In this document: positions 1 to 12,772 of the stretch, one piece after another
Numbering within the stretch: the stretch's first letter is position 1
Layout: each line of letters begins with the position of its first letter
Origin: Polytrichum commune
Taxonomy: Eukaryota > Streptophyta > Polytrichopsida > Polytrichales > Polytrichaceae
Assembly (NCBI GenBank): GCA_950295325.1
Contig: OX485803.1
Location: 57,861,554-57,925,553, forward strand
Length of the DNA stretch: 64,000 nt
Reading direction: 5' to 3'
Position numbers and translations under genes: made by a program
Notes under the pieces: generated by a model
The model's input: the letters and a program-made list of their open reading frames with translations, nothing else
Database searches by the model: none
What the model was told of the DNA's origin: nothing

Positions 1-326
1 TTTAAAGTGGACCTAGTAGTAAGTAGAAATTGCACTCGGAAATTCTCTCTTGGGCTTCGTGATGCCTTGATGAACTCAACCACCGTCAATGAATGAAGTA
101 AGGATGAAAAGGCTATCGTAGAAGGATGAGAGAGAATCGTTGCATATACAAGTGTACCTCTCGAGCGTTTTGGTTTGTGAGCATTTAGGTAAAAACATTT
201 ACCTCATACTTATACTAGGTTCACAGTTCATTATATTGTAGACGTGTTTTACTAGACTAATTGGGGTCTCCACATTAAATTCCGGCAGTGTCAAGTAATT
301 CTTAAAAGTTATCTCCAACCTACATA
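1..326. other. intergenic, no gene seen
   Basis: AT-rich sequence without a convincing coding frame, RNA gene or repeat recognised elsewhere in the window. Confidence 0.5.
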
Positions 327-874
327 GGGCCAAGTTCCATGTGCCGGTCCCGGTCCGTTTTTAAAATGGGTGAGAAACGGGTGACATCATCCAAAAAATG
401 GGTGATGTCACCCATTTTATGGAGGGGTACTTCTATGCGGGGTGCCGGTTTTTTTCGATTTCCTACTTTCTAACTAAATTTGGTGAGTGATAAGACATGA
501 CACTTTACGAAGGTCACCAGCAATGAAGGTCATCTAGATTCTAAAAACATCATAAAATACACATTCCCTAGGAGTACTCCTCAAAAGAAGGGACTAGAAG
601 AACAAAGTGGCCTTTAGTATCCAAGGGTGTACCCTAGGTGACCGGCTGATCCGGTCACCGGAGCTTTCCAACCGGCACATGTCCTTCTTGTGACCGTTAG
701 GACTGCCGGTCCTTTGGCACCTGTTCTTGTACAACACAAAATGTGGGACACCCATCCATGGGGGGTACCGGTCCTTGGGTGAGAAGGATGGGCACATGGC
801 ACCACCCTCTTTTCACCGGCCCACCCATTTATTTTGAAAAAAACGGACCGGGACCGCCACATGGAACTTGGCCC
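327..874. mobile_element. TIR element, GGGCC ends, 548 bp
   Basis: The two ends are inverted copies of about 37 bp beginning GGGCCAAGTTCCATGT and running through a CGGTCCCGGTCCG core, with one mismatch near position 18. The trinucleotide ATA lies immediately outside each end and is a possible 3-bp target duplication. There is no coding capacity. GGGCC-type ends with a 3-bp duplication are typical of non-autonomous PIF/Harbinger (Tourist-like) elements, although ATA is not the classical TWA target, so superfamily assignment is an inference. The interior carries subterminal copies of CCGGTC and CACCCAT motifs. Confidence 0.7.
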
Positions 875-956
875 ATACTCTATTCAAGGTATTTTGTGAG
901 ATGAATACTACGTATGTTCACCCCCCCCCCCCTCCTCCCTCCAAAAAAGGCCCCCC

Positions 957-2347
957 CAGGTCTAGGCGGCTAGGGTGAACCAGCACCTACACTCGTACCT
1001 TCAGGGGATGAAGGCCTCGCGGATGACACTAAAAACGTCATCCTTCTTTATGGGAAAGCCCCCCGACATTTTTTCTGCACCCGACCGAAAACTGCTGCCC
1101 GCCCGCCCGCCCGCCCGATTTCGAAAAAACTAGTGTACTTGCATTTTTGAAGGCTACTTGTCCACAAATCCCATATTGAGTGCACTTCATTTTCAAGGTC
1201 TCCAATCCAATATATATGTTCACTTCCATTGAGTAAATAAGCAATTGACTAGATTTCATTTTCAAAGTGAAACCGTCAATAAAGCATGCAATTAACTTGG
1301 AAGTCAAAAACATTACAAAATCCTCATTAATACTGAGGTTATAATTTTTGTCACTTACAATTGAAAGGGACCTTGTCATTCTAAAATGAAACTAAAATTC
1401 ATGATTTATTTATTTTATTTTTAATATTTTAATATAATATAGTTAATACCTTCTACTATCACAAAGTTTATATATGCATTTTAACTGGTTAAGTAAGATT
1501 GAATGCAACTAAGTCTAATATATTTTGATTAATCCTAATTAAACCCAATTAAATCAGAAAATATGCTTACCAAATTAATTAAGTTTAATTAATCATAAAT
1601 TATATTTACTGGAGTTAATTCCATTTAAATCATGACTAATTCCAGTAAGTACATTTTATAATTAATTAGGGTTAATTAATTTGGTACGCATATTTTCTGA
1701 TTTAATTGGGCTTGAATATGATTCATTAGGATTAACCAGAAATTATTAGACTTAGTTGCATTCAATCTTACTTTACTAGTTTAAATGCGTATGAAAACTT
1801 TGTGATTGTAGAAGGTATTAAATAAATATATATATATAATAGTATACTATAGTCAAATATATTATACTAGATTATATTATATTATATTTAAAATAAAATA
1901 AATAAATCATGAATTTTAGTTTCATTTTAGAATGACAAGGTCCCTTTCAATTGTAAGTGACAAAAATTATAACCTCAGTATTAATGAGGATTTTGTAATG
2001 TTTTTGACTTCCAAGTTAATTGCATGCTTTATTGACGGTTTCACTTTGAAAATGAAATCTAGTCAATTGCTTATTTACTCAATGGAAGTGAACATATATA
2101 TTGGATTTGAGACCTTGAAAATGAAGTGCACTCAATATGGGATTTGTGGACAAGTAGCCTTCAAAAATGCAAGTACACTAGTTTTTTCAAAATCGGGCGG
2201 GCGGGCAGCAATTTTCGGTCGGGTGCAGAAAAAATGTCGGGGGGCTTTCCCATAAAGAAGGATGACGTTTTCAGTGTCATCCGCGAGGCCTTCATCCCCC
2301 GAAGGTACGAGTGTAGGTGCTGGTTCACCCTAGCCGGTCTAGGCTAG
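957..2347. repeat. near-perfect long palindrome (foldback), about 1.39 kb
   Basis: The left arm (about 957-1622) reads as the reverse complement of the right arm (about 1631-2347). Symmetry closes on ATTTAAAT near 1626, so there is essentially no loop. Identity is very high in the outer 400 bp: a frame of about 90 codons is the same in both arms apart from one residue. It falls in the AT-rich inner part, where the right arm has extra TA repeats. The outer tips carry a CTAGGGTGAACCAGCACC motif. No protein is recognised; the shared frame is probably a by-product of the duplication. The structure fits a foldback transposon or a recently inverted duplication. No clear target duplication was found. 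Confidence 0.9.
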
Positions 2348-3255
2348 GAGTTGAGAATTTGGACTTCACCTTCTTGTCTTGTGTTACACTGGTGAGCTCA
2401 TCCTTGTTGCCTTTTGCTTCGTTGTTTCTAATCAACCAACATTGGGAAAGTTTCTCTTGGTCATTTTTAAGTGCTGATAATATCATACTTTGATACCCGA
2501 GACATACATGCATAGGTTCTTCGTCCAATACACAATTTTGTCAAAGTGTCAAGCAATTTCAACATTAAACGAACAACATGGTATATTGAAACGAAATATA
2601 GACTTGCTTCTGCTTGAACCCCAATTTCATGTCAACATTGGCATTATTGCAAGAATCAAGGGTATAAGATTGTGCGCATGTGGCATTCATCGATCTCCAT
2701 TTCCCCACTTTAAGTAGACAATTACGATCATGCAAAGCTCTTGGAATCTCATGGAAACTTACTTTGTGGAGGGCAATAAGTTCTACTAAAGTTCTTGACT
2801 TCACCAATCACAAATGCAATGGAGAAGTTCATTGTCGAGAAGAAGTCTATGGGCGATGAAAGCAACTTTTGGCTTCTGGTGAGGCCATGTTGCCTGTGCA
2901 TTCTCGACCGTCGGATTTGACCGATGTAAGATCTCCACCGTTCCTGCCACCACTCATCCACTGCGTGTAGACAGACAAACAGACACTCACTCTCTTCACC
3001 TTCCCGATAACGATTTCTTTGCCGATTCTCTTCGCCAATGGCTACTGGAGTGTGTAAATTTTAGTTTGTGTATTCATGTGGACCCTGAATTAACATGTTG
3101 AAGCAAAATGTGCAAGAATTCATAACAATTGGTAGTGACTCTAGGGTACCCAATCCTAGTAAAGGTGGTATTTGCACGACTTATCTAAGGACTGCTCTTT
3201 GCATATGTATAACCCTCACTATTATTGCAATTTATGCTTGAAAGCTTGCGTTTGG
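2348..3255. other. intergenic with one dispersed repeat
   Basis: No gene is seen. The stretch 2800-3015 recurs in inverted orientation near 45455-45635: shared blocks include GAGTGAGTGTTTGTCTGTCT and GAAGCCAAAAGTTGCTTTC. This marks an old dispersed repeat of about 200 bp. Confidence 0.6.
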
Positions 3256-3883
3256 GTGTAAGGGTTTGAGGTTCTGGCTAGAATACGCTTTGTTTGTCAT
3301 GCCCAAGAAGGCTCCAGGAGGGTGGGCTGTACTCTACTGTACAAAGATTAGTGTTGCATTTTTTTATTCTAGAGGTCCGAGGCGGCATTATAAAATACAT
3401 TTCAAAATATTTCAAAACATTTTATTTAAAAAAAAATGAAAATCATTGAAGACATCAATCCTTGAGGTCCTCTATGGCAGATCATTGTCGGAAGCATTCC
3501 CCTCTTCCAAGACCAATTCCTTTGAGCTCTTCTCCACCCAAGTATTGATCCAAGACTGCGCCTTGATCGTCCCCCGATGCGAAATACGTATTTTGGTATT
3601 GGTCAATTCGTGTGGCAAGGCTTAGGGCTTCGACACTGTTATTGAGTTTGAATGTACTAATGCTATACGGTAATATGGAACAATTAACGAAGTTGCGCGT
3701 GTCTATATTTGCCCTATTGGCCTAGACTGACTGTAGTAGTGAATTTATAATTAAAAACATAATAAGCACCTCGAAATTTGCTGAGTATTTTATGATGCAT
3801 TTTTAAATGCATATTTTAAAATAAGTTAAAAAAATTGCACCCCTAACAAAGATACGATATAAAACCTCAAATCCTTACACCCA
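3256..3883. mobile_element. TIR element, GGGTGTAAGG ends, about 628 bp
   Basis: The left end GGGTGTAAGGGTTTGAGGTT and the reverse complement of the right end, GGGTGTAAGGATTTGAGGTT, match at 19 of 20 bases. Similarity continues weakly inward (ATACGCTTTGTT versus CGTATCTTTGTT). No transposase frame is present. I could not find a matching target duplication in the flanks, so the class is open. Confidence 0.65.
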
Positions 3884-4621
3884 AAATAATATAAAATATA
3901 CAATGAGTTGACTAAGGGCTCCATTTCTTAAATAACATCACTTTAGGGTTGTCACTTGAGGTGTGTGGGTGTTATTTGGTGCGTTAGTCATGTTCTCCAA
4001 CTTCCACCAATTATATTTACACAACAAAACTCGTGTTGCATTAGGAAATCCCAATGAAACATATACAAAAATCGGATCTAAAATCACACCCCTCAAGGTT
4101 TAGTTAGGGTTGTTGGAAATGCATGTTTGCTGAGTTTTTAACATGGCTTAGTCCACCCAAAGCCCGTTATCTAGCGTTAAATTCATTATAAAAATCGGAC
4201 CTCGTGATTCATGTCAACAAATTGTGCTCAATTTTTGGCAATAGGCATGAAGACCAACACGGGGGCCTTGTGCTCTTTAAAATATATGGCATTGTGTACA
4301 CCAAACAACCCACTTCCACTCATCAACCGTGAGCCTTACTCTCAACACCTATTTCTCCATCAATGCGGGCGGCAACCTCCAAACAAATTATTCTATTAGA
4401 GTGAATTGAAAGTGGGCTTGTAGAGAGAGGAGACTAAATTTTAGGTAGTATGGTAATGTGAGGTGGGTTACATGATTCCATATTTCATACTTCATTTGAT
4501 TGTTTAGGAGCTCAAATTTTGGAGCAAATATTTGAATCCCAACTTGAAGCTATACATGTGGTTGTTATATAGTGGTCATTTTTTGGATGAGAATTTTTTG
4601 TGCTAATTTGTAAACAACCTT
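3884..4621. other. intergenic, dispersed repeat copy
   Basis: No gene is seen. About 3990-4080 resembles 51640-51725: both contain ACTTC, ACCAATTA, ATACACAAC-like and CAATGAAACAT blocks in the same order and orientation. This is a diverged dispersed repeat. Confidence 0.5.
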
Positions 4622-7605
4622 TGAGTTTACTACACTAAATGTTGTGTTTGGTGTCACCAATTCTATTTGTCTTGCTCAATACTAATTGTAGATTGCTCGT
4701 GTATTATCATAAACACTAAGTGCAAACCTAACATTATATGTCATTCCTTGCAAAAACGAATTGTGTACTATAGATTTTGGATGTTGCAAGTATTGTCACT
4801 TACTAAGTGATCTGTTGTCTAACTTTCAAGCTGTCGTGTAAATACACATCGTTACACATAACACATCGTGCGAGAAATATAACTAGAAAATATGTAATAA
4901 AACAACAACAAATGTGCTATTAACACACTCTCAAATAAAATAGGAGAAATAATAAAAACCGGAAACAAAGAAGGGTTTGCTGTAGAGATCGCTCATTTCC
5001 GCTTATAGGTTGAAATCCACTCCAAAGCAAATATTGTTCGATTTCCACTCACCGAACACCCCAAAACACCCCAAAACACCCCAAAACACCTTCCATTATG
5101 AAAGGATAACATTCTTGCCAAGTGAATGAGATACATATCTAGAAACTAAATAATGAAGGATGCATTATATTCTCTCAAGATACATAACATCTCTTAAGAC
5201 TCACTTGATATAAGGCGAGCTATTTCTTACTCCACACAAGGGGAATCCAAGAGTGTAGGAGGAGGTGAAGATAACGCATAAGCTTTACTCAAAGATAATC
5301 CGTCATGCTTGAAACAAGCCCTACACCATAAGCTCTCTCTCACACAACTACAAGACTCGACTTGACAAGAATGCCAAGCCAAAAAAGCCGCCGTGCCTTC
5401 ATCCCTCAAGCCCGACCCTAAGTGGACCTACAGCAAGGGGTGAGAACCTTCCAAAGGGTGACAAGGTCCCACAAGGCAAAACAACCCTTTCAACCCGGGC
5501 AACTACCCCGAAGGTTGTAATAACATAATGCTTAGTTTATAAACTTTAGCAACAAGATTAATTAGCCTATACATTAACTAACCAAGACATGGCTTGGTGT
5601 TCGACACCATGTCATGTGACAAAGCATTCATGACAATATTGCATCGCATAAATATCATGATGCTGAATATATAAAAAATGGATGAACTAAAAATAAGTTG
5701 GGATGACAATACTTGTAAAGTTATTCATACGAAGTGTCATTGGAAAAGGTATCACAGTGATAAAAAAAATGCCATATGACACTAAACATGATTTTAAGTG
5801 TACAATCTTATACACATATTAGTGTGGCCAACTATAATTTTGTCATAGCACGATAGTTTGGGTGACCATTACTTTTCGTTGACCATGTCATTTTTTGCCC
5901 CACAATGTAAATTCATTGTCCAAAAACATGTTATTCAAACAACAATTTCACCTAGAAACAATTAGAAATACAATGGGAATCCTTATCCGATTAACCTATA
6001 CGCACCCAAAAAAAAATCTTGTTAAACCATGGGCATGCATTTGTTATATCCATAGCACATGTTGGGTTGGGCTTCTTACCCCCCTCACGTCCGCCGTGGG
6101 CCCACCTCTCTCAACACTTGGACATTGTGCAAATTCTTTGCCTTGGCGGTGTTTTCATTCAACCACCTTATTTTTTGATCTTCCTATGGAAATGAATGCG
6201 AATAAGCCCTAAACCCTAAACCCACATGGGCCAATTGGATGTGAATACATGGTGTGAAGTGATCAATACAAAACAATGTGTGCCACCCAAACTCCTTGAA
6301 AGCAATCAATATACTGCAATAAAAACTTAAGCACATGAAACCATAAGCACCAAAATGTAAAACATAAAACAATCTCCAATAAGAAAGTCATAGATTATTT
6401 TTTTTTTGTCCTCAAGATGTAATTCATATTCATTTGACTCTAAATCACAAGTCCTTGAAGCTAAGGCAATAGATGATATCGTATAATGCAAGAAACTATT
6501 TTTCTAGGTCATCTACTAACATGTTTTTATCCAAACATGGGGCTGAACACCCGATCAAGTGTAGACACTACACCAAGTTCGCATACTTACTGCTCAAGGT
6601 TGGAGGTCTCACCGATTGGCGTTTGCAGGGGCTCATATATCTCTTGCATCTTATTGAAACACCTATAAGATGACCACATCCCATGTTAGGGATGACATAT
6701 ACATGCATGTGTAAAAGATAATTACTTGCAAAGCGCCATGCAAGCACTAATGTATAGACACCTAATGATAACTCATGCTTGAACTTATATGCATTGAAAC
6801 AATCTATGCGTTATAGAATTCCTAGGCTCCAGACCATGGTTGGGAGGCAGTGGTCCCACATGAGTGGGAAGGTAGCAAGGTTGGCTCTCATTGACCGTTT
6901 GACTTTCTGGACTTTAAAATCAATTACATTTCATTAAAGAAAAATGCAACCGGGCCCACCTAGGTGCACAACCTAGGACCTAAAAGCAACCTAGTTATCC
7001 ACTCACCTGGGCTAGGCAATTACCCAGGAACTATCAATGCTAAGCATGGCATGGATAAGTAGGTAATACTTTTCTAATAGAAAGGGCATAATGTGGTAAG
7101 TGGAACCCGATCCATATTTAGATTGAACTTATTTAGATGCGGGTATTTGTCATGATTGTTGCAAAATACTTGAGCATGTCTGATGATCCCATGGAAGGAA
7201 TCCCCCTCTTGAGTAATGTTATGAATTACACTAAATATGATATTTAATGTCACTATGGTATCTTTTTGGATGACACTTCTTATGAATAAGTTTACAAATA
7301 TTCTCATGGATTATGGATGAGTTCATCCATTGGCCAAAACTCTACCTTCTCTTGTCAGCAACTTAGTGATGAAATATTGTCACGGATGATTGAAATTTGG
7401 ATGAGATTTTACTAAGTAAGTGACATTAATTGCAACACGGTGAATCTTTAATCCCCCAAAAAATTTAGAAGGAATGACAAATAATGTTGGGCTAACATTT
7501 AGTGTTGGTGACACTACACCGCGGTTTACAATTAGTATTGAGCAAGAGAATTAGAATTGGTGACACTAAATATCATATTTGGTGTAGTTCACAGTAGGGG
7601 ATGCC
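4622..7605. repeat. broken inverted repeat, about 3 kb
   Basis: The block 4622-4815 matches the reverse complement of 7370-7605, sharing GTGTCACCAATTCTA, TTGCTCAATACTAATTGTA and TGTCATTCCTT. A second block at 5700-5830 matches the reverse complement of 7200-7330, sharing TTATTCATA and AAGTGTCAT. Order is preserved, so the left arm appears to have taken an insertion between about 4816 and 5690. The loop (about 5900-7200) has no recognisable gene. It contains two adjacent telomere-like CCCTAAA units near 6208. The whole looks like a decayed foldback-type transposon or two opposed copies of one element. Confidence 0.6.
5053..5092. repeat. short tandem repeat, 10-bp unit
   Basis: The unit CCAAAACACC is repeated three to four times in tandem with almost no change. 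Confidence 0.85.
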
Positions 7606-8446
7606 ATTTAGTTTACAATATGTAAGTAAAATCAATTGCAAACTTGAATTCAAATTATATATATTTTCAATGCATTCTCACCTTCCAAGTGGCATGAGTT
7701 TATTAACTCAAGCCCCAGTTGTCTATCTCTCTCATGACAAAGTAATGTGATTCTTTATGGCTTAGGTTTATGATAGCCATGTTAGGGTTTATGGTAAAAA
7801 GAACTTCACATAGGAATATAGAACTCCAACTTTATTTAGTGTTTTTCATGCTAACTATGGGGTCAAATATACTTTAAAAAATTGGAGCTTTAAGACTTTC
7901 CAAATTCCAAGGTAATGTGATAATTTATGGCTTGAAGTTTTTGATAACTATGCTAGGGAGCTCAATTTAAACCCTACCCTCTGTAGGTTTACATGGTTGA
8001 TTCAAACCAACTTACTCTCACTAGACTACTTCATGGTCTTTGATGCTAACTTTGAGGTCAAGTTGCAATAATAAAAGGTATAAAAATATATATAAACACA
8101 AGAGCGTGATTATTTATAGCTTAGGATAATTTGTGGCAAGCATGTCACATGGTTCAATAAAACCCTACCTTCTAGAGGTTAATGTGTTTCACTATACTAA
8201 TTGGGGTCCTTTGGTGCTCGTTCCAAGGTCAAATTGGCTACACAAAAATAGGAATACGTGCTAGAAGGGTGCTCAACATTTTCACCTTTGATTTACATGG
8301 TTGCCACAAATCCTTAATTGCTATATAAATACCTAAGGTAAATGGGCCATTTCATTGACTTGTCTTAAAAATACACCCATACTCTAGTGATACATTGAAG
8401 AGGAGAAAAGACATGTGTTCAAAAGAGATTGGACTATGTGGTTTGA

Positions 8447-8705
8447 GATGACCCCCAAACTACCGGGTGATAGAGGAGAGGTACCCATTTATGAATGAAG
8501 TGGTTGGCGGTTCGATTCCCACTGTGAAATCTTCTCTCTACTTGACGGAAAAAAAAACTTGCTAGGTAGATAGGTAACCAAGAGCACACCCACCGCAAGG
8601 TGGGCAGTAAACCCCACCCGGCACCAAGAGGATTCTTGAGCAGGGTAGGGCCAATAAGCTCAAATTCATATTGGATTGCCTGACGTTGGTTATTTATTTA
8701 TTTGT
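8447..8705 (+). mobile_element. tRNA-derived SINE, copy 1
   Basis: An internal GGTTCGATTCCC matches the RNA polymerase III B box of tRNA genes. An A-box-like GGGTGATAGAGG lies about 50 bp upstream. The body (CTACCGGGTGAT, GAGAGGTACCCATTT, CACCCACCGCAAGG, AGGGTAGG, CCAATAAGCTCAAATT) is shared in order with 38634-39140. The 3' end is a TTATTTATTTATTTG tail. The upstream part does not fold as an intact tRNA, so this is a SINE and not a tRNA gene. About 40 bp upstream lies ACATGTGTTCAAAAGAGATT, a module that also precedes copy 2. Confidence 0.75.
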
Positions 8706-11700
8706 TTATATATTGGAATACGTGCTCATAAGCTTGTTGATTGTTGCATGTCCAAAGGTTAACATAATTGACAAGACTAATTTGCTCATTCAAGAAGAGA
8801 ATATTCACTTTGACAATGAATAAGATGGGTGCAAGCAAGATGAAATGCCTATTAGACCCAAAAGTGGCTCCACTACTTTAATTTGGAAAAGTTTCATTCA
8901 AGAGCATGACAGTGATGCAATCAAATTCTCAATGAAAGATATATGGTATATGGAAAGTATGATGGAAACACAATTAGTGAATTTCATATAAATGTACTTC
9001 TCATTATGTAATCAATCTTCAAAATATAAAAGGAGTTGATAATATTAGTATAGAGGGATGAACTAAAAATAAGTTGCCACCATTGTGTTGAAAATTCTAG
9101 AAACGCTGTGTATGATGCACTTTCAAGCCACTTTATGCTTATTTTTTTCTGAATGTTGATGTCACTTGCATGTTTTTTTTTGTTTTCTTCTTTTTCACAA
9201 CGTCAGTTGGTCGTCATCAATGTATCATCACAACTTCTTTATCTTTTGGTGAGAATATTTTCTTCATGCACATTTTGATCACGTTCCATTCAAGCATGAC
9301 AAGGATTGAGAGCTATGGTTCACTTATCTTGATTACATCCAATTATTTATAAAGATCCAACTAACTTATCATAAAGGAAACGACAACCATAACATTATTC
9401 AATTGCTATTAGTTGTTCCATTTCAATATATTCAATGACAATGGTTCACCCAAATCTCGCTTGTTTTCCAACGTGAATCTACTAAGCATCCATAAGGATA
9501 ATTCTAGCACCTTATAGAACATATTTTTAGCCCCACCCAACATGATCACTCAGTTGAATAATGCCATGACAACCTCCTTCATGTAAGCATGGTTGTTTAG
9601 GGTATAACTTAGAGTTTGTTATGTGGGCATCAAGACTCTTGCATCAAGTACACCCTAACCTTTGTAATATCACCCTCCTTGATGTCACTTACTCTCTTAT
9701 ATTTGGAAACCCTAGGGATCATATCTTCTCAGTTCAAAACTCTCTCATTTTTGTCACATTTCCCTCCCATGTATCATGATTTTGACATTAAAGTAATCCA
9801 CCATAGGATTCAAACCACATGCTCGCACGCACCACCTTGTTATCAATGTAACTATTGTCAATATTGCAAATGTTGACTTTGTAGGGGGCATTGACGGTTG
9901 GGGTACTACTTTTGGGTGTCTAACGGTTTAAGGACTATTTTAGACAACTTTACATACTTGGTGTGCTTAGATTTGTATTGTGGAGCATATTTTGGATCAT
10001 ACCTACATTTCATACTCCATATTGAGTGCACCGACAAAATTAATTTACAAGGAATAGGGTCATCTAAGATATCATTTTGATTCCTTAAAGGACATTCATG
10101 GGTGCTATCAAAATTGTTCACCTTAGGATCAAGGAATGAAAAGGACAACAAAAATTAATCGAAACGATCCCAATTTTTTTCCTCACAATCATCGTTCAAG
10201 TGTGTACCAATAGAACCAAAAATGTATTGCATACCGATTGTATAACTTTACATGTGGCACCAAACATGGCCAACAATACACAAAATCATGGCTACATGAA
10301 AAAGGAACGTTTAGTATTAGAGTTGGACATTAAAAAATATATGTATGGACACATGACACTTACACCAAGGTACTAGGATACAAAACATGAAAAAATTGAC
10401 CTTTGATGTACACTTGAATAGTAAAAATTGCCATTGATGTGGCCCAAACAAGTCATATGACCTCTTTACAAGTTTTATGACTTATCTACTCATTTCATAC
10501 GGAATTTATCCATTATTGGTGATTATTTAATATATTTCTTGATAAAGCCTATGAACTACATACTTATCTATTTAAATTTTATTGATCAAATAATAGTAAA
10601 TCATGATAAACGCTGAGATCCAATGCGACATAGTCCTTAAGTCCTTAGTCCCAAAAGTAGTACCCCAACCGTGAATGGACCCTATATTATTCCATAATGT
10701 CACATGCTACACTGCTTCTCTACTATTACACATCCATGTGAACACTACATACCTTCTTAATATGACATGCACTTTGGCTGCCACATGCATGATATTAGGG
10801 AGGTTAGAGTGTACATGGAATCCTAATAATTGTGAAGTTTTAGGCCAAATATGGGCCTTGATATGAACTCTTCCACTATACATTCCTTTGAGTTTCAACA
10901 ATGGATTCTTGAGAGTTTCATGCGATTTGACATTGGATATAAGGATAATCTATCTTTCAATGTTTGGTTGGAGCTCATAGGAGGAAACTGAGGTTTGAGG
11001 GTGGAGGCGACCTTGTTTGAATCTGGTTGCCATTTGTTATAAGAATCGACGATCTCTGGCATTTTTGGCCCATTTTTCAGCAACATTATAAACCAAACAT
11101 GGCACCCAAGCCCAATATAAATGACACCCATGGGCCAATCAATGTATATGTACATAATAGACCAATTTAGAAATTCATAGCCTTGCTTGTATGTACTCTA
11201 ATTGTGAGCAATTATAGCTAATCTGGAACATAAAACATTTTTTAATTTTAATTTTGCATTGGAACCGTTGGATCTTCTTAAATTTAATCAAGTTTGGTAA
11301 ATTCATATTATCATAGATATGCACATTAAAGCTTACCGTAGCATGATCATCGTATCAAAAAATATATGTTAGCAAGTGGGACGAGGTCAAGTTTCATCAC
11401 CTTCAACGTAATGATGGGCTTGATCTTTCCCCAATGAAATGCAACTTTCCATCACGTTATCCTAAATTAGCAAATTGCATGTCCTCACTAGTTGTCCCTA
11501 CATGAAAACTTTTTCTTTGTGACTTTTGGATCTTCTTGACTTTGATCAAATTTGTTGAATTCTTTTTCAATGGACATCAGGATATGCATTGTATCTTATT
11601 GGAACGTGTCAGAGTGGCCGATCCAAAATATATGGTACCGATTGGGATGAGAAGGCCTCAATGTCAACGGTGATCTAGAATCTCCTTCCCCAATGAAACG

Positions 11701-12309
11701 CATATCCCACTATGCCATCAAAATCAACAAGTTCCATATAAAAGTGTTTGCTTTGCGACTGTTAGATGCACTCCTATTTACCAAATTTGTTGAGTTACGT
11801 TTCTTACAGATGGCACGTATTGACACTAGATATAACATTTGAGCCACATACCAAAAAGCATACGGAAACAAGTGGGATGAAAGGCCTTTGATGTCCATGG
11901 TGGTCTCAAATTTCCATTCCCGACGAAATGCACGCTAAGAAAACAAGTGTGTCTCAATATCCCACAAGAAGTTGTGCTAACCTCTAATAGACGGAATAAG
12001 TTGCTTGGCCACTTTAGGCCTCCGCACTTACCTTAGTTACTTGACAAAGGAGTCCACCGCGTTGAAAAAGCGTGTTTATAGACTTACAATATGTATGAAT
12101 ACATGTTAAATACATACCACCTACTGACTCCTAAAGATAGAGCCTCGGCTTGACCCTTCTGCAATAAAAGTTCGGGCCGACAAGTTTTATGGTGGGACCT
12201 TGCACCGGGTCTCAATTTGCAAGCCGCAACACAGAGTGGAGGAGCCTTCGAGGAAGCAATCAACTTGATGATGAAGATTCGGGAATGTTCAAAACTTCAC
12301 CTGAACTTA
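8706..12309. other. intergenic, no gene seen
   Basis: AT-rich sequence with only short, compositionally poor frames. No transposon ends, tRNA or recognisable protein signature were found. The phrase GGATGAACTAAAAATAAGTT near 9056 also occurs near 5680, pointing to a dispersed repeat fragment. Confidence 0.5.
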
Positions 12310-12772
12310 TGGCCACTTACACACACGAGCCAAGAGCCATGACCATGAAATTGTGAGAGCCCAAAAGAAGTGTCCAAAGGCCGTCCCAAGACACTTTCAA
12401 AACCATGTAATGTGGTCACGGGCCCTCAAGTGTAGTGTGAAGTCATATGTGACTGGGTCCTCCCACATGATAAATCATAATAAATCAACGGTTGTGAACT
12501 TTCGGAGTGCCATGGTCTCCTGGTTTTGTGTTAGATCTATCTCCACGAGGTGGTTTTGAAAACAACCCAAGTGACCATGAAACATGATCCATTCGATGCC
12601 ATGTAGGAATCCATGTAGAATTTACATCCATCTTGCATTCACATACATACTCCGTTGGTCCCTCAAGCGTAGTGTGAAGTAGCGAATTTGGACCGGCTCC
12701 GCCTTTTCCACCAATGAGAGTGCTTGAAGTGAAAATGGTCACGGGCTCTCAGTCTCGTGTGTCAAGTGGCCC
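12310..12772. mobile_element. Tourist-like MITE, family A copy 1 (463 bp)
   Basis: The ends are inverted: the left end GGCCACTTACACACACGAG and the reverse complement of the right end, GGGCCACTTGACACACGAG. Both are flanked by TTA, the classical 3-bp target duplication of PIF/Harbinger elements. The body is shared with 19637-20136, 30466-30948, 40551-40932, 47670-48171 and part of 50615-50929. Diagnostic interior phrases are AAGTGTCCAAAGGCC, AGTGTGAAGTCATA and TTTTCCACCAATGAGAG. No coding capacity is visible. Confidence 0.85.

Noticed and set aside
1038-2255. Matching open frames of about 100 codons on opposite strands (1038-1379 minus, 1932-2255 plus)
   Set aside because: They are the same sequence in the two arms of the palindrome; composition is unremarkable, no family is recognised, and the inner arm is AT-rich junk. 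Treated as part of the repeat.
6207-6222. Telomere-like CCCTAAA repeats
   Set aside because: Only two adjacent units; too short to be a telomeric relic.
8447-8560. Possible tRNA gene because of GGTTCGATTCCC
   Set aside because: The acceptor and anticodon stems do not form, and the sequence recurs with a SINE body and tail.
12485-12742. Frame with repeated phrase LIGGKGG, also present near 40790-41218 and 19700
   Set aside because: It is a passenger frame in the family A MITE; it recurs only because the MITE recurs.
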